Below are positions 55,862-64,000 of a DNA stretch of 64,000 bases, in pieces. The position numbers and the translations under genes are program-made. The notes beneath the pieces were generated by a model. That model had not been told where the DNA came from and searched no databases. It saw only the letters and a list, made by a program, of their open reading frames with translations. Numbering within the stretch: the stretch's first letter is position 1; each line of letters opens with the position of its first letter. The DNA is from Gracilimonas sp034520725 (GTDB lineage: Bacteria; Bacteroidota; Rhodothermia; Balneolales; Balneolaceae), in assembly GCA_034520725.1 (NCBI GenBank), contig JAXHNH010000003.1, positions 124,001-188,000 on the forward strand. The letters are read 5' to 3'.

Positions 55862-57490
55862 ATGAAAGAATATTTAGCTGAGGTCATCAGCAAATCACTG
55901 AAACAATTTGACCTGAAAGAGGAGCCGGAGATTAGAATTGAGGCTCCGAATCAACCCGAGCACGGAGATGCCTCCTCCAATGTTGCCATGATGCTGGCTA
56001 AGCCTCTCAGAAATAATCCCCGGGCTATTGCACAACAGATCGTGGATGGACTTGAGTATGACAATAAGAAAATATCAGCCGTAGAAATTGCCGGTCCCGG
56101 ATTTATAAATTTCAGGTATTCTGATGATTACCTGTTTGATGAGTTGAGGACCATTTTAAATGATGGTGAGTCGTTCGGTCAAACTGATGCAAATAAGGGC
56201 AAAAAAGTCCTGATAGAGTTTGTGAGCGCAAACCCAACCGGGCCCTTGACTGTTGGTCACGGCCGAAATGCCGTGTTAGGAGACACAGTGGCGCGCCTGC
56301 TTGAATGGACCGGTGCTGAAGTGGATCGAGAATACTACTTCAATGATGCCGGGCGACAAATGCGAGTTTTGGGTGAAAGTGTTCGAGCCCGTTACTTTGA
56401 GCTTGTGGGTAAGGATGCAGAGTTCCCCGAAGGAGGATATGAGGGGGAGTATATCAAAGACATTGCAAAAGCCCTGCAGGAAGAGTTCGGAGATGAATTG
56501 CTCAGTGCTGATGATGAGCAACCCTTCAAGGAAAAAGCCGAAGAAGAGATCTTTGCTGATATCAGTACCACGCTTGAGAGAATGAAGATCAAAATGAACT
56601 CTTTTTTTAACGAGCATAGTCTCTACGAAGATGGCAAGATCGATGAAACCATTCAAAAGCTGCGTGATCTAGGGCTTGCATACGATGAAGACGGTGCTGT
56701 ATGGTTCAAGACCACAAAATTTGGTAAAGATAAAGACACGGTTTTGGTGAAAAGTTCAGGTGAACCGACCTACCGACTCCCTGATATCGCCTACCATGCC
56801 AATAAACTGGATCGTGGGTATGACCTGTGTGTGGACGTATTCGGAGCTGATCATATTGCCACCTACCCTGATGTACTAAGCGGAATCAAATCTTTAGGCT
56901 ATGATCCGGATAAAGTGGATGTAGTAGTCTATCAGTTCGTTACGCTGGTGAAAGATGGCAAACCATTTAAAATGAGTACGCGTAAAGCAAACTTTGTCAC
57001 ATTGGATGACCTCATGGATGAGGTTGGAACTGACGTGACCCGCTTTTTCTTCCTGATGCGCTCCCCAAATACTCATCTGGAATTTGATATAGCTCAGGCT
57101 AAGGAAGCCGGCGAGAAAAACCCGGTGTTTTACCTGCAGTATGCTCATGCACGAATCTCAAGTATTCTCAGAAAGGTAACCGAGGAGTACAACCTCAAGG
57201 GTAAGGCAGACCTAAGTTTATTGAATCACCCAAGTGAGATCACACTCATCAAAACGATGTTGAAATTTCCGGAAACGCTCGCAAATGCAGCCCGTTTAAG
57301 GGAACCGCATCACGTGATCACCTTCCTCAATGAACTGGCCTCCGATTTCACCTCATTCTACCACGATTGCCGCATTCTGGGTGAAGATGAAAAACTGGCT
57401 CAGTCCCGAATGGAATTGGCTAAAGCAACCGCTCAGGTTCTCAGAAATGGTTTGGGGATCTTGGGAATTTCCGCCCCTGATCAAATGTAA
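55862..57490 (+). CDS. argS: Arginyl-tRNA synthetase
   Basis: Class I synthetase, 542 aa from the ATG at 55862; the TTG at 55823 opens a frame too, but that part overlaps the promoter. Motifs: N-terminal additional domain (PNQPEHGDASSNVAMMLAK), HIGH form in SANPTGPLTVGHGRNAVLGD, KMSK form in FKMSTRKANFVTLDDL, and C-terminal anticodon-binding helices ending LRNGLGILGISAPDQM. Full length. The gene is intact over its whole length, unlike several neighbours. Confidence 0.96.
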   Translation: MKEYLAEVISKSLKQFDLKEEPEIRIEAPNQPEHGDASSNVAMMLAKPLRNNPRAIAQQIVDGLEYDNKKISAVEIAGPGFINFRYSDDYLFDELRTILNDGESFGQTDANKGKKVLIEFVSANPTGPLTVGHGRNAVLGDTVARLLEWTGAEVDREYYFNDAGRQMRVLGESVRARYFELVGKDAEFPEGGYEGEYIKDIAKALQEEFGDELLSADDEQPFKEKAEEEIFADISTTLERMKIKMNSFFNEHSLYEDGKIDETIQKLRDLGLAYDEDGAVWFKTTKFGKDKDTVLVKSSGEPTYRLPDIAYHANKLDRGYDLCVDVFGADHIATYPDVLSGIKSLGYDPDKVDVVVYQFVTLVKDGKPFKMSTRKANFVTLDDLMDEVGTDVTRFFFLMRSPNTHLEFDIAQAKEAGEKNPVFYLQYAHARISSILRKVTEEYNLKGKADLSLLNHPSEITLIKTMLKFPETLANAARLREPHHVITFLNELASDFTSFYHDCRILGEDEKLAQSRMELAKATAQVLRNGLGILGISAPDQM

Positions 57491-57496
57491 AGGTAA

Positions 57497-57561
57497 TTTT
57501 AAATGAGGAAGTGTTGAATGTTAAATGGCCTTGAATTCCATTTAATATTCAACATTTAAAA
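57497..57561. repeat. Palindromic intergenic element, copy 1
   Basis: GTTGAATGTTAAATGG (57513-57528) pairs with CCATTTAATATTCAAC (57538-57553), 16 bp with one mismatch; the flanks TTTTAAATG and CATTTAAAA add to it. Related, more decayed copies occur at 58491 and 59641. Copy 1 and copy 3 both abut the 3' end of a methyltransferase gene or its fragment. Confidence 0.62.
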
Positions 57562-57566
57562 AATAA

Positions 57567-57665
57567 GCATTCCGGCTACGCCGGCCGCAATTTCGTAAAG
57601 CAAACAATGCCTTTAACCAATTGGTCTTTTACCTCAAATCCGGTCTGATTGAAGACCTTACTGAA
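57567..57665 (-). pseudogene. Remnant of a methyltransferase 3' end
   Basis: On the minus strand this reads FNQTGFEVKDQLVKGIVCFT then KLRPA and stop. It is nearly the same as the last residues of the methyltransferase ending at 59719 (FSQAGFKVEDQLVKGIVCFT). About 90 bases align with roughly a dozen differences, then similarity is lost. It has no start and is a leftover of a partial duplication or replacement between argS and the membrane protein gene. Confidence 0.75.
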
Positions 57666-57676
57666 TGTAAAGGTTA

Positions 57677-58342
57677 TCAGAGAGTAAGGTTCGAAGATTT
57701 TTTAGCAGGTAAAATTTCCAGCTGATTGAATCGATACAGGCATGCCCTTATAAAAAATATGGTCCAGGTTACGATCCCAAAGAATTTGAAGGCGTCTTCT
57801 ATCATGTAAGACATTCCCTCCTGTGGCAAAATAAAATCACCAACTACTGACAGGCCAAGAAAGAATCCGGCTAGCATGAATATTATAAAATCGTTGGATA
57901 TGATCTCATCAAAAAAGTAGATAAACCAGGTTAAGGCCAGGATCAAATAGACAATGTATACGGTTGACTGTTCCAGATTAAGATGCCATAGTGCTAAGTA
58001 ATCATGGAACATGAATAGGTCATCAAATAGTAACATTGAAGTGAGTAAACCAGACCATAGCAGGAAAGAAGCAGACTTTCCAGAGATCTTATCCTTAAGG
58101 ACGAGGTAACAAAAAAAGCAGACAGCTGCCGCCGTACACCATAATAGAACCCCAAGATTTGATACCATTCCGACAAATGGATGAGAATCGAAGGTTGTGA
58201 TCGGGTCCGCTGTAAATTTTTCGATGTCAATATCCATCCACTGACTTGTGAAATAGATGAGTACGAAAAAAGCGGTCAATCCTGAATAGATTAAAAAGAA
58301 TAACTTATATGGAAACTTTTGCCCCGTTGCTTTATAGTCCAT
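57677..58342 (-). CDS. Hypothetical polytopic membrane protein, 221 aa
   Basis: Six to seven hydrophobic segments, for example YKLFFLIYSGLTAFFVLIYF, GVLLWCTAAAVCFFCYLVL, YIVYLILALTWFIYFF, DFIIFMLAGFFLGLSVVGDF and FGIVTWTIFFIRACL. Acidic residues inside or near the helices (LLFDDLFMFHDYLALWH) could bind a metal. No family recognised. It lies between a methyltransferase remnant and the propeller gene and may have moved with them. Confidence 0.72.
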   Translation of the reverse strand: MDYKATGQKFPYKLFFLIYSGLTAFFVLIYFTSQWMDIDIEKFTADPITTFDSHPFVGMVSNLGVLLWCTAAAVCFFCYLVLKDKISGKSASFLLWSGLLTSMLLFDDLFMFHDYLALWHLNLEQSTVYIVYLILALTWFIYFFDEIISNDFIIFMLAGFFLGLSVVGDFILPQEGMSYMIEDAFKFFGIVTWTIFFIRACLYRFNQLEILPAKKSSNLTL

Positions 58343-58490
58343 TTTTGGAAGTCTTTGAATATATCTTTATGTGCTGATTTGATCCAGGGAATAATTTAGT
58401 TAATCCCTTCATAAAGTTATGTACAAAATTAATCTATAAGAAATAGAGATCCGGAAAGATTAAGATTTCCAAATTATGCTGTCAGAGAAG

Positions 58491-58547
58491 AAATTTTAAA
58501 TGTGGAAGTGTCGAATGTAAAATGGCTCATTATTCACTTAACATTGG
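58491..58547. repeat. Palindromic intergenic element, copy 2 (decayed)
   Basis: TTTTAAATGTGGAAGTGTCG here matches the start of copy 1 (57497) apart from a few changes, and AATGTAAAATGG with CACTTAACATT keeps part of the inverted repeat. It is in the 287-base gap 58343-58629, where no gene is seen. Confidence 0.5.
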
Positions 58548-58629
58548 TATAGGCAAAGTGTTTTAGGGGTTTCTTTGATTTATGAATTGTGAAGATTAGT
58601 TTTGAATAAATGATCATCAACGTATTTCA

Positions 58630-59634
58630 ATGAAGCGGCTATTCTTATCGGTATTAATTCTCATTTTATTTCCATTCTGTAATCTTTACGGTCAATTCTT
58701 CCATCCCATCGATACTTTAGTTCTGGAAGAAAGTGAAGAGGTTTTATTGAGTGGAGACATTCAAATTCAAAACGTTAAAGATGATACTATCCTGGTTGTT
58801 GATAAAGCTCAATCACACGTGCTTATCTATAATAGAAATGGAGAGCTTTTAACTTTTTGGGGAAGAAAAGGAAATGGTCCTGGGGACTTAAATCAACCAA
58901 CGTCGGCTTTAAAACTTCCGAATGGAAATATTTTGGTAACGGAATTTAGTGGTCGGGTTACCAAATTTTCACCCTCAGGAGAAGTAGTAGATATAGTATC
59001 AATGAAAATAAACCGACTTAATAAAAGTTTGCTGCTGCCAAACGGAAAAGTCCTTTTAACCGGCATTAATTACACAGCCAAAGATCACTACTTACTTTAT
59101 CTTTTTGACCCGAAGTATATGACTGTAGAAAAAAAATTCTTCTCATTACCCATGGATCCAGATGAGTTCGCAATGCAGCCATTAATATTGGCAGAACCCT
59201 CTTATGCAACAGTATGTGGAGATAAAATTATTGCAACACACTCAATGCTACCCGAGCTTTTATTTTTTGATTTTGAAGTAAGAAAAATTGGTAGTAAAGT
59301 CATCGAATCTGAAATATTTTCAGTAATGGAGAAGGTAGAAAACGCTAGAAATCCCGATGAAACAATTAAAAAGTATGGCGCTGCATCTTGGATTTGGGGA
59401 CTGTATTGTATGGATAATGAAGATGTCGGTATTAGATTTGTGAAAAATTTAACCGGGGAAGGTGGAGACCCGGTGAGCTTTATGTTTACTACGAATGGAG
59501 GTGAGTTGTTAAAAGAATCATCGGATGTACCATTAGTTCTTTTCAATGACCATCAAACAGACACCCTTTATTTTCAAGACAGGGAAGCAAAATTACCTAA
59601 TTCTTACATTAAGGCGGTCTTGCATCGACATTAA
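58630..59634 (+). CDS. 6-bladed beta-propeller protein, secreted
   Basis: 334 aa with signal peptide (MKRLFLSVLILILFPFCNLY, cleaved near GQF). Propeller-like repeats with VDKAQSHVLIYNRNGELL, LNQPTSALKLPNGNILVTEFSGRVTKFSPSGEVV and NDHQTDTLYFQDRE. Such proteins are very common in Bacteroidota and are thought to bind ligands at the cell surface; no catalytic residue is assigned. Lower GC than its neighbours and flanking repeats suggest a mobile past. Confidence 0.8.
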   Translation: MKRLFLSVLILILFPFCNLYGQFFHPIDTLVLEESEEVLLSGDIQIQNVKDDTILVVDKAQSHVLIYNRNGELLTFWGRKGNGPGDLNQPTSALKLPNGNILVTEFSGRVTKFSPSGEVVDIVSMKINRLNKSLLLPNGKVLLTGINYTAKDHYLLYLFDPKYMTVEKKFFSLPMDPDEFAMQPLILAEPSYATVCGDKIIATHSMLPELLFFDFEVRKIGSKVIESEIFSVMEKVENARNPDETIKKYGAASWIWGLYCMDNEDVGIRFVKNLTGEGGDPVSFMFTTNGGELLKESSDVPLVLFNDHQTDTLYFQDREAKLPNSYIKAVLHRH

Positions 59635-59640
59635 TCAGGT

Positions 59641-59705
59641 TTTTAAATAATGGATTGGGAGTATTAAATGGCTCATAATTCCATTTAACATTTACACATT
59701 TAAAA
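59641..59705. repeat. Palindromic intergenic element, copy 3
   Basis: ATTAAATGGctcataattCCATTTAACAT keeps the core of the palindrome of copy 1. It lies between the propeller gene and the methyltransferase 3' end, in the same relative place as copy 1 beside the methyltransferase remnant. Confidence 0.55.
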
Positions 59706-59718
59706 CTAAGCATTCCGG

Positions 59719-60525
59719 CTATGCCGGCCGTAATTTCGTAAAGCAAACAATGCCTTTTACCAACTGGTCTTCTACTTTAAATCCAGCCTGACTGAAGAGT
59801 TTATTACTTTCATCCGTGGTCCAGAATTTGATTCCCCCTAGCGAGGCAGATTCCTGAAGTAACCTTCCATACCAGGCATCCGATTTAATGAGGTGCATCA
59901 TGAAGAAGACACCGTCTTTCTTTAGAACTCGTTTAGCTTCATATAAAACCTTTAGTACTTCGGTGAGTTCGTTGAGGGTTCCTCCCATCACGATACCATC
60001 AAAGGTGTTGGAGAAGAAAGGCAGCTCCCTGCCATCTGCACGAAGAAAATACATGTCGGTTTCGTCGGCTTCGGCTTTAAGTCTCGCTTCCTCCAACATT
60101 TGGGATGAAAAATCCAAAGCAACAATGTGCGACTTTTGTTGAGCCGCTTTAAGAGCTCTGCCATATAGAGCAGTTGAGCAGCCAAGGTCCAGGTACCATC
60201 CTTCTTCTTTAGGTGCCGTCCAGTCGATCAATAGTTCGTGTTCTTTTTCAATAGGAAATTCCTCTCCTGATAACAAAGACAGCGATCGTTTTCGCCAAAT
60301 GTCCTCATAGATTGCTGCCGTCAACTTCCAATGGTTGGTGCTTTGAGCGATCGAAGTGAAATCAGGCTCTTTCCCCAACAGATCGATGATGTTGTTCTTA
60401 ACCAGATATTCGTCTCCCTCTTTGGAACCAACCGTACCGTTGAAGGGTGTCGAAAGTTTTTCTACTTCATCAGGGACTGAGATTCCGGCGCGTTCATCTA
60501 TGGGTGAGCGTAATTCTAACTTCAT
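59719..60525 (-). CDS. SAM-dependent class I methyltransferase
   Basis: 268 aa. Residues ~1-60 form an N-terminal part with VKNNIIDLLGKEPDF, like the Trm112-type start of some methyltransferases. The Rossmann domain follows: GWYLDLGCSTALYGRAL (motif I), IVALDFSSQMLEEAR (motif II), FLRADGRELPFFSNTFDGIVMGGTL (motif IV, post-II) and AKRVLKKDGVFFM (motif V). The target may be a quinone, lipid or small molecule. A near-identical C-terminal fragment lies 2 kb away at 57567-57665. Confidence 0.86.
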   Translation of the reverse strand: MKLELRSPIDERAGISVPDEVEKLSTPFNGTVGSKEGDEYLVKNNIIDLLGKEPDFTSIAQSTNHWKLTAAIYEDIWRKRSLSLLSGEEFPIEKEHELLIDWTAPKEEGWYLDLGCSTALYGRALKAAQQKSHIVALDFSSQMLEEARLKAEADETDMYFLRADGRELPFFSNTFDGIVMGGTLNELTEVLKVLYEAKRVLKKDGVFFMMHLIKSDAWYGRLLQESASLGGIKFWTTDESNKLFSQAGFKVEDQLVKGIVCFTKLRPA

Positions 60526-60610
60526 AATAGGTGATTTTTAATGAGGATACGCTTTTGAGCAGGATAGTGTTTCAGATACTTTGTAAAAGACTAAGAACAA
60601 TTGATAGCAA

Positions 60611-61399
60611 TTACTTCTGTAGCACGATCGAGATCTGGGCACCTTTATCAACACTAAGCATTCGGGCAGCATTTCCTTTATTGATCCCGATCTCAAGCAT
60701 ACCGGAGGAACCAATAAAAGCAGCGGGTTCACCTTCCTCAACATCTCCAAAAGTAGATACGATCTTGTTAAGCATCGTGTTTCCAACATATATTTTGACA
60801 CTTTTCTTTTTCAGATGATCCTCGATCAGCTTATCCGAGATATTTGTGATCAGGTTCCCAAAGCGATCGATGTGAACCACCCAGCCTTGTAGCCCATCTT
60901 TATCGGCAATGGGAACGGCCCAATGGTAGGTGACCAGTTCATCTATGGGTTCACCAATTTCTTCCAATGGTATGCCGGTGCTTAGGTGGGCTGAAACCGG
61001 TGCAAAAATATCGCGCCCGTGAAAAGTGTTTGATACACCCTGCCTCCAAAATTCTGAATTATTCAGTTTAAAAGCTTCATACTCATATTCTTTGAACAGA
61101 AGGGAGAAGATACCATTGTCGGGTCCCACGAAATACTGATCCTTGATCTTAAGGGCAATGGGATGTCGGGATGTGCCAACACCGGGATCAACAACTACAA
61201 GGTGCACGGTTCCGGGCGGATAAAGAAAAGCGGTATTTTTGACCACCCAGGCACCGGCCATGATATCCTGAGCCGGAATTTCATGAGAAACATCTACAAA
61301 ACGAACATCGGGTGCAATTCCCAGCATAACCGCCTTCATGGCGCTCACGTAATGGTCTTGTAATCCGAAATCAGTTGTGAGGGTTATTATTTGACTCAT
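60611..61399 (-). CDS. SAM hydrolase / chlorinase-fluorinase-like protein (DUF62)
   Basis: 262 aa. Motifs of the adenosylmethionine hydrolase (DUF62) family: LTTDFGLQDHYVSAMKAVMLG, VDVSHEIPAQDI, VHLVVVDPGVGTSRHPIALK, FVGPDNGIFSLLF, FHGRDIFAPVSAHL, and VVHIDRFGNLITNI. Bacterial members split SAM into adenosine and methionine; the fluorinase-type loop is not evident. The gene begins inside the stop of dnaN (ATGA), so the two are co-translated. Confidence 0.9.
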   Translation of the reverse strand: MSQIITLTTDFGLQDHYVSAMKAVMLGIAPDVRFVDVSHEIPAQDIMAGAWVVKNTAFLYPPGTVHLVVVDPGVGTSRHPIALKIKDQYFVGPDNGIFSLLFKEYEYEAFKLNNSEFWRQGVSNTFHGRDIFAPVSAHLSTGIPLEEIGEPIDELVTYHWAVPIADKDGLQGWVVHIDRFGNLITNISDKLIEDHLKKKSVKIYVGNTMLNKIVSTFGDVEEGEPAAFIGSSGMLEIGINKGNAARMLSVDKGAQISIVLQK

Positions 61400-62514
61400 C
61401 AGGCATAGCTGTTGAGCATAACCGGCATCACAAGCATTAGGATATCTTCGTTTTCATTTTCCTCGGATGGCTTCACGATACCGGCTCGGTTTGGTGAAGA
61501 AAACTCAAATGTTACTTCCTCGTCGTCAATATTGCTGAGAACATCCCCCAGGTATTTTGCATTGAAACCGATCTCCATTTCATCATTCGAATATTCGCAT
61601 TCGATGGTTTCTTTGGCTTCACTGCTCATATCCAGATCTTCTGCCCTTATAGTCAGTTTATCCGATCCAAGCTGCAGTCTGATCTGCCGAGTGGTCGTAC
61701 TTGAGAAAATGGACACGCGCTTTACGGTAGAAAGCATCTGATCTTTACTGATGGTCAGGAATTTGTCGTTGTCTCTTGGAATAACGGAGTCGTAATTCGG
61801 ATACTGCTCATTTATCAGGCGTGTAATAACGATCGTATTTCCACTTTTGAACCGTGCGTGATCTTCAGTTACGGTTAGGTCGCAGTCATCTCCTTCAATG
61901 GTCTTCTGGATGAGACTCAACGCTTTATCCGGCACAATAAAATCTACGTCATTGTCTGCAGTTATATCGCGATTAGTGTACTTAACAAGACGGTGGCCAT
62001 CGGTTGCCACAAACTTGCTCTCCTCAGTTCCGATCTGGAAGTAAACACCCATCATGGCAGGTCTCAGATCATCACTTGATACGGCAAAAAGTGTTTTGTG
62101 AATGGCGTTGTGCATCAGGTCTGTTGTCGTACTGATGGTAGTTCCATCATCCAACGTTGGAACTTCAGGGAATTCATCGGCGTCATCCCCAACCAGTTTA
62201 TAATTACCCTTGTCGGTACGAAAATTGATATTCTTGCGTTCATCAACATCAAAGAATACCGGAATGTTTGGAAGCTGGCGTAGGGTTTCAAGTAAACGCC
62301 GTGCAGGAATGGCAACGGCACCTTCTTCCTCGATATCCGCATTGATGTATTCGATGATAGAGATCTCGAGGTCTGTGGCAGTCAGTTTAAGCTTTCCGTC
62401 TTCACTCTCAAATAGGATCGTTTCCAGAATGGGCAAAGTGGCTTTGGAAGGAACGGCTCCAATTACGGCCGAAAGTCCTTTGTTCAGTTCATTACTCGAT
62501 ACGGAAAATTTCAT
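61399..62514 (-). CDS. dnaN: DNA polymerase III beta subunit (sliding clamp)
   Basis: 371 aa, with the three-domain clamp pattern: MKFSVSSNELNKGLSAVIGA, LPILETILFESEDGKLKLTATDLEISI, VAIPARRLLETLRQLP, LFAVSSDDLRPAMMGVYF, ATDGHRLVKYTNRDI and the C-terminal LVMPVMLN. It lies 40 kb from the candidate origin and has no DnaA boxes beside it (62515-62696), unlike the usual dnaA-dnaN origin. It is co-translated with the SAM hydrolase. Confidence 0.97.
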   Translation of the reverse strand: MKFSVSSNELNKGLSAVIGAVPSKATLPILETILFESEDGKLKLTATDLEISIIEYINADIEEEGAVAIPARRLLETLRQLPNIPVFFDVDERKNINFRTDKGNYKLVGDDADEFPEVPTLDDGTTISTTTDLMHNAIHKTLFAVSSDDLRPAMMGVYFQIGTEESKFVATDGHRLVKYTNRDITADNDVDFIVPDKALSLIQKTIEGDDCDLTVTEDHARFKSGNTIVITRLINEQYPNYDSVIPRDNDKFLTISKDQMLSTVKRVSIFSSTTTRQIRLQLGSDKLTIRAEDLDMSSEAKETIECEYSNDEMEIGFNAKYLGDVLSNIDDEEVTFEFSSPNRAGIVKPSEENENEDILMLVMPVMLNSYA

Positions 62515-62696
62515 ATACGCAAGTTTTAAAGTGGTTTAAGGGCCCTTTTTATCCGATATTGCCCTTTCATTGAAGTGTGCTTATACTAAGAAATACTGAC
62601 TCTCTCTGCAACCACAGAAAGTGCAAATTTCACTTCCGACAAGTCACTGTTCGTAACAATTTAGCGCTGCTATAATTTAAAAATTTAACCGATAAG

Positions 62697-63773
62697 ATGA
62701 TCCGCTTTCTCCTGGCGCTTTTGTTTCTCTTTATTCTGCCCTTTGCAGCTATGGGACAGTCTGCGCAGGCTAAGTATGGGAATGACTTTCTGTCAACAGG
62801 AAGTGGTGCGAGAGCTTTGGGAATGGGCAACGCTCATGTTGGCCTGGCGAATGATGTTACCGCCGCTTACTGGAATGTGGCGGGTATAGCCGGCATAGAA
62901 ACGCCACAGGTCATATACATGCACTCAGAGCGGTTCAGTGGCATCGTTGGGTATGATTATGGCGCAGCTGCGTTACCGCTAAAACATTCGCAGGGTGTTG
63001 TTTCAATCAGCTTTTTTAGACAGGGCGTTGATAACATCGCAAATACATTGAATGCGTGGGATCGTGAACGGGATCAGCCCAGGGGTAATGTTCAGGATTA
63101 TATTACCCGTTTCAGCGCGGCTGATATGGCCTTCTATTTTTCTTATGCCTTGCAGCGAACGGAGAGATTGTCTTTCGGTACTTCTGCCAAGATCATTCAC
63201 CATAAACTGGGTCCGTTTGCGGAGGCCTGGGGGTATAGCCTGGATGTTGGCTTCAAATACAAAACTGAGATTGCTGACCTAGGTGTTTCAGTGAGGGATA
63301 TTACCACCATGCAAAAGATGTGGAATGTAGATGAAGCTGCTTTTGGAGATTATGAGGCTCAGTTTGATAGTCTGGGAGCCACACTGCCAACCGGACAAAA
63401 TGAATATGTGTTGCCGTCTGTCACGATAGGGGCTTCAAGATCAATGGATATTGGAAAAGATATTGTTATCACTACTGCAGTTGACACTGATCTTTATTTC
63501 GAGAACCGTCAGGCATACTACATCAATATTGGAAGCATGAGTGTTGAACCACATATTGGTGGCGAGTTGTCTTATAGGGATCTGATCGCTCTGCGAGCCG
63601 GTGTGACAGATTTTATTACCGATCCTATCTCCGGGTTTTCAGTTTCACCAACTTTAGGTATGGGTTTGAAGGTTTCCCAATTTGTGCTGGATTACGGCTT
63701 CGCCAGTTTCGCCGGAGCCTCAAGTGATCTTGGTTTTACGCACCGCATTTCTTTGAGATATGATTTTAATTAG
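62697..63773 (+). CDS. PorV/PorQ-family outer-membrane protein
   Basis: 358 aa with signal peptide (MIRFLLALLFLFILPFAAMG, cleaved near QSAQA). STGSGARALGMGNAHVGLANDVTAAYWNVAG is the PorV/FadL-like start typical of the type IX secretion-associated barrels of Bacteroidota. The barrel continues to HRISLRYDFN. In known systems PorV shuttles or anchors type IX cargo; here no other T9SS gene is near, so a role in secretion is a guess. Confidence 0.85.
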   Translation: MIRFLLALLFLFILPFAAMGQSAQAKYGNDFLSTGSGARALGMGNAHVGLANDVTAAYWNVAGIAGIETPQVIYMHSERFSGIVGYDYGAAALPLKHSQGVVSISFFRQGVDNIANTLNAWDRERDQPRGNVQDYITRFSAADMAFYFSYALQRTERLSFGTSAKIIHHKLGPFAEAWGYSLDVGFKYKTEIADLGVSVRDITTMQKMWNVDEAAFGDYEAQFDSLGATLPTGQNEYVLPSVTIGASRSMDIGKDIVITTAVDTDLYFENRQAYYINIGSMSVEPHIGGELSYRDLIALRAGVTDFITDPISGFSVSPTLGMGLKVSQFVLDYGFASFAGASSDLGFTHRISLRYDFN

Positions 63774-63793
63774 TGTTGGCTGTGTTTCAGTGC

Positions 63794-63843
63794 GATGGTG
63801 TTACGGTGTTATAGTTTATACCTTATAACACCGTAACACCATC
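63794..63843. repeat. Perfect 20-bp inverted repeat hairpin
   Basis: GATGGTGTTACGGTGTTATA (63794-63813) pairs exactly with 63824-63843 around a ten-base loop. With GC-rich stem and no T run it is not a normal terminator. It lies between the PorV-like gene and miaA and may be a mobile palindromic element or a transcript-end protector. Confidence 0.75.
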
Positions 63844-63867
63844 ATACATTAACACCAATCTTTCATT

Positions 63868-64000
63868 TTGCGCATTATACTCTTAGGTCCTACAGCATCC
63901 GGTAAAACCGAGCTCTCCCTTCAGCTTGCAGAGGAATTGGGTACGTCCGTCATTTCGGCTGATTCCAGGCAGTGCTACAAGCATATCGATATTGGAACGG
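63868..64000 (+). CDS. miaA: tRNA dimethylallyltransferase, 5' part, cut by window end
   Basis: From a TTG at 63868 the frame reads RIILLGPTASGKTELSLQLA, then EELGTSVISADSRQCYKHIDIGT, the MiaA opening with P-loop GPTASGKT and DSRQxYK. Makes i6A37 in tRNAs reading U-first codons. Only 44 codons are visible. ATT at 63865 is another start option; no ATG is close upstream in frame. Confidence 0.93.
   Translation, partial: MRIILLGPTASGKTELSLQLAEELGTSVISADSRQCYKHIDIGT

Noticed and set aside
62515..62696. Replication origin next to dnaN
   Set aside because: No DnaA-box-like words were found there, while the cluster at 21.0-21.4 kb is dense and has a trio.
1..64000. CRISPR array, prophage or insertion sequence
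   Set aside because: No regular direct repeats with unique spacers, no transposase, integrase or phage structural gene was found in the reading frames.

Overview
The window looks like a chromosomal segment of a marine-type member of the Bacteroidota/Balneolota/Rhodothermota side of the tree. The grounds are a moderately AT-rich sequence, a SusC/SusD pair, HU-like plus SPOR envelope proteins, a PorV-type outer-membrane protein, TonB-dependent barrels, 6-bladed propeller and lipoprotein families typical of that group, and several candidate promoters with the TAnnTTTG minus-7 motif of Bacteroidota-type sigma factors. Placement below phylum is an inference.

Layout. 0-8 kb: 3' truncated mnmG, tRNA-Asp with its terminator, a glutathione peroxidase, a small + strand cluster (barrel protein, 99-aa conserved protein, metallo-beta-lactamase hydrolase), then on the minus strand GDP-mannose synthesis (manC), a PhoR/PhoB-like two-component pair and a 2OG-Fe(II) oxygenase. 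8-20 kb: a potassium channel with RCK domains, CstA, a CocE/S15 hydrolase, a SusC/SusD outer-membrane pair (possibly a peptide-uptake neighbourhood), a CPBP protease, purM and a DinB/BstA-like protein. 20.9-21.4 kb: a gene-free AT-rich block with a cluster of DnaA boxes and a DnaA-trio, a strong candidate for the replication origin. 21-28 kb: a + strand run (dtd, a PGM-like metalloenzyme, a permuted-papain peptidase, patatin, glpD, a nitroreductase). 28-38 kb: mixed accessory genes, including an ATP-grasp enzyme, an M20 peptidase, and a histidine-kinase-ATPase/GNAT fusion overlapping a STAS gene. 38-45 kb: cca, ispE, glgP and an MscS channel. 45-52 kb (minus strand): a TonB-ExbD-ExbB module followed by a SPOR/HU membrane protein, a small HU-like protein and a TonB-receptor-like barrel. 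52-57 kb: NAD de novo synthesis (nadA, nadC), a cysteine desulfurase, a DsbA-like protein and argS. 57-64 kb: a membrane protein, a propeller lipid-box-less secreted protein, a methyltransferase with a nearby degraded copy of its 3' end, a SAM hydrolase, dnaN, a PorV-like protein and the first codons of miaA.

A striking feature of the sequence is the number of single-base frame disruptions: at least 16 can be placed, in conserved housekeeping genes such as purM and glgP as well as accessory ones, plus a compensating pair that scrambles a membrane helix. Single-base indels in the assembly are the simplest explanation, so the broken genes are annotated as one gene each. The most interesting signals are the candidate oriC with a textbook DnaA-box/DnaA-trio arrangement and a change of strand composition around it, the ATPase-GNAT-STAS pair, repeated short motifs in the SPOR/HU protein, and families of perfect or near-perfect intergenic palindromes.
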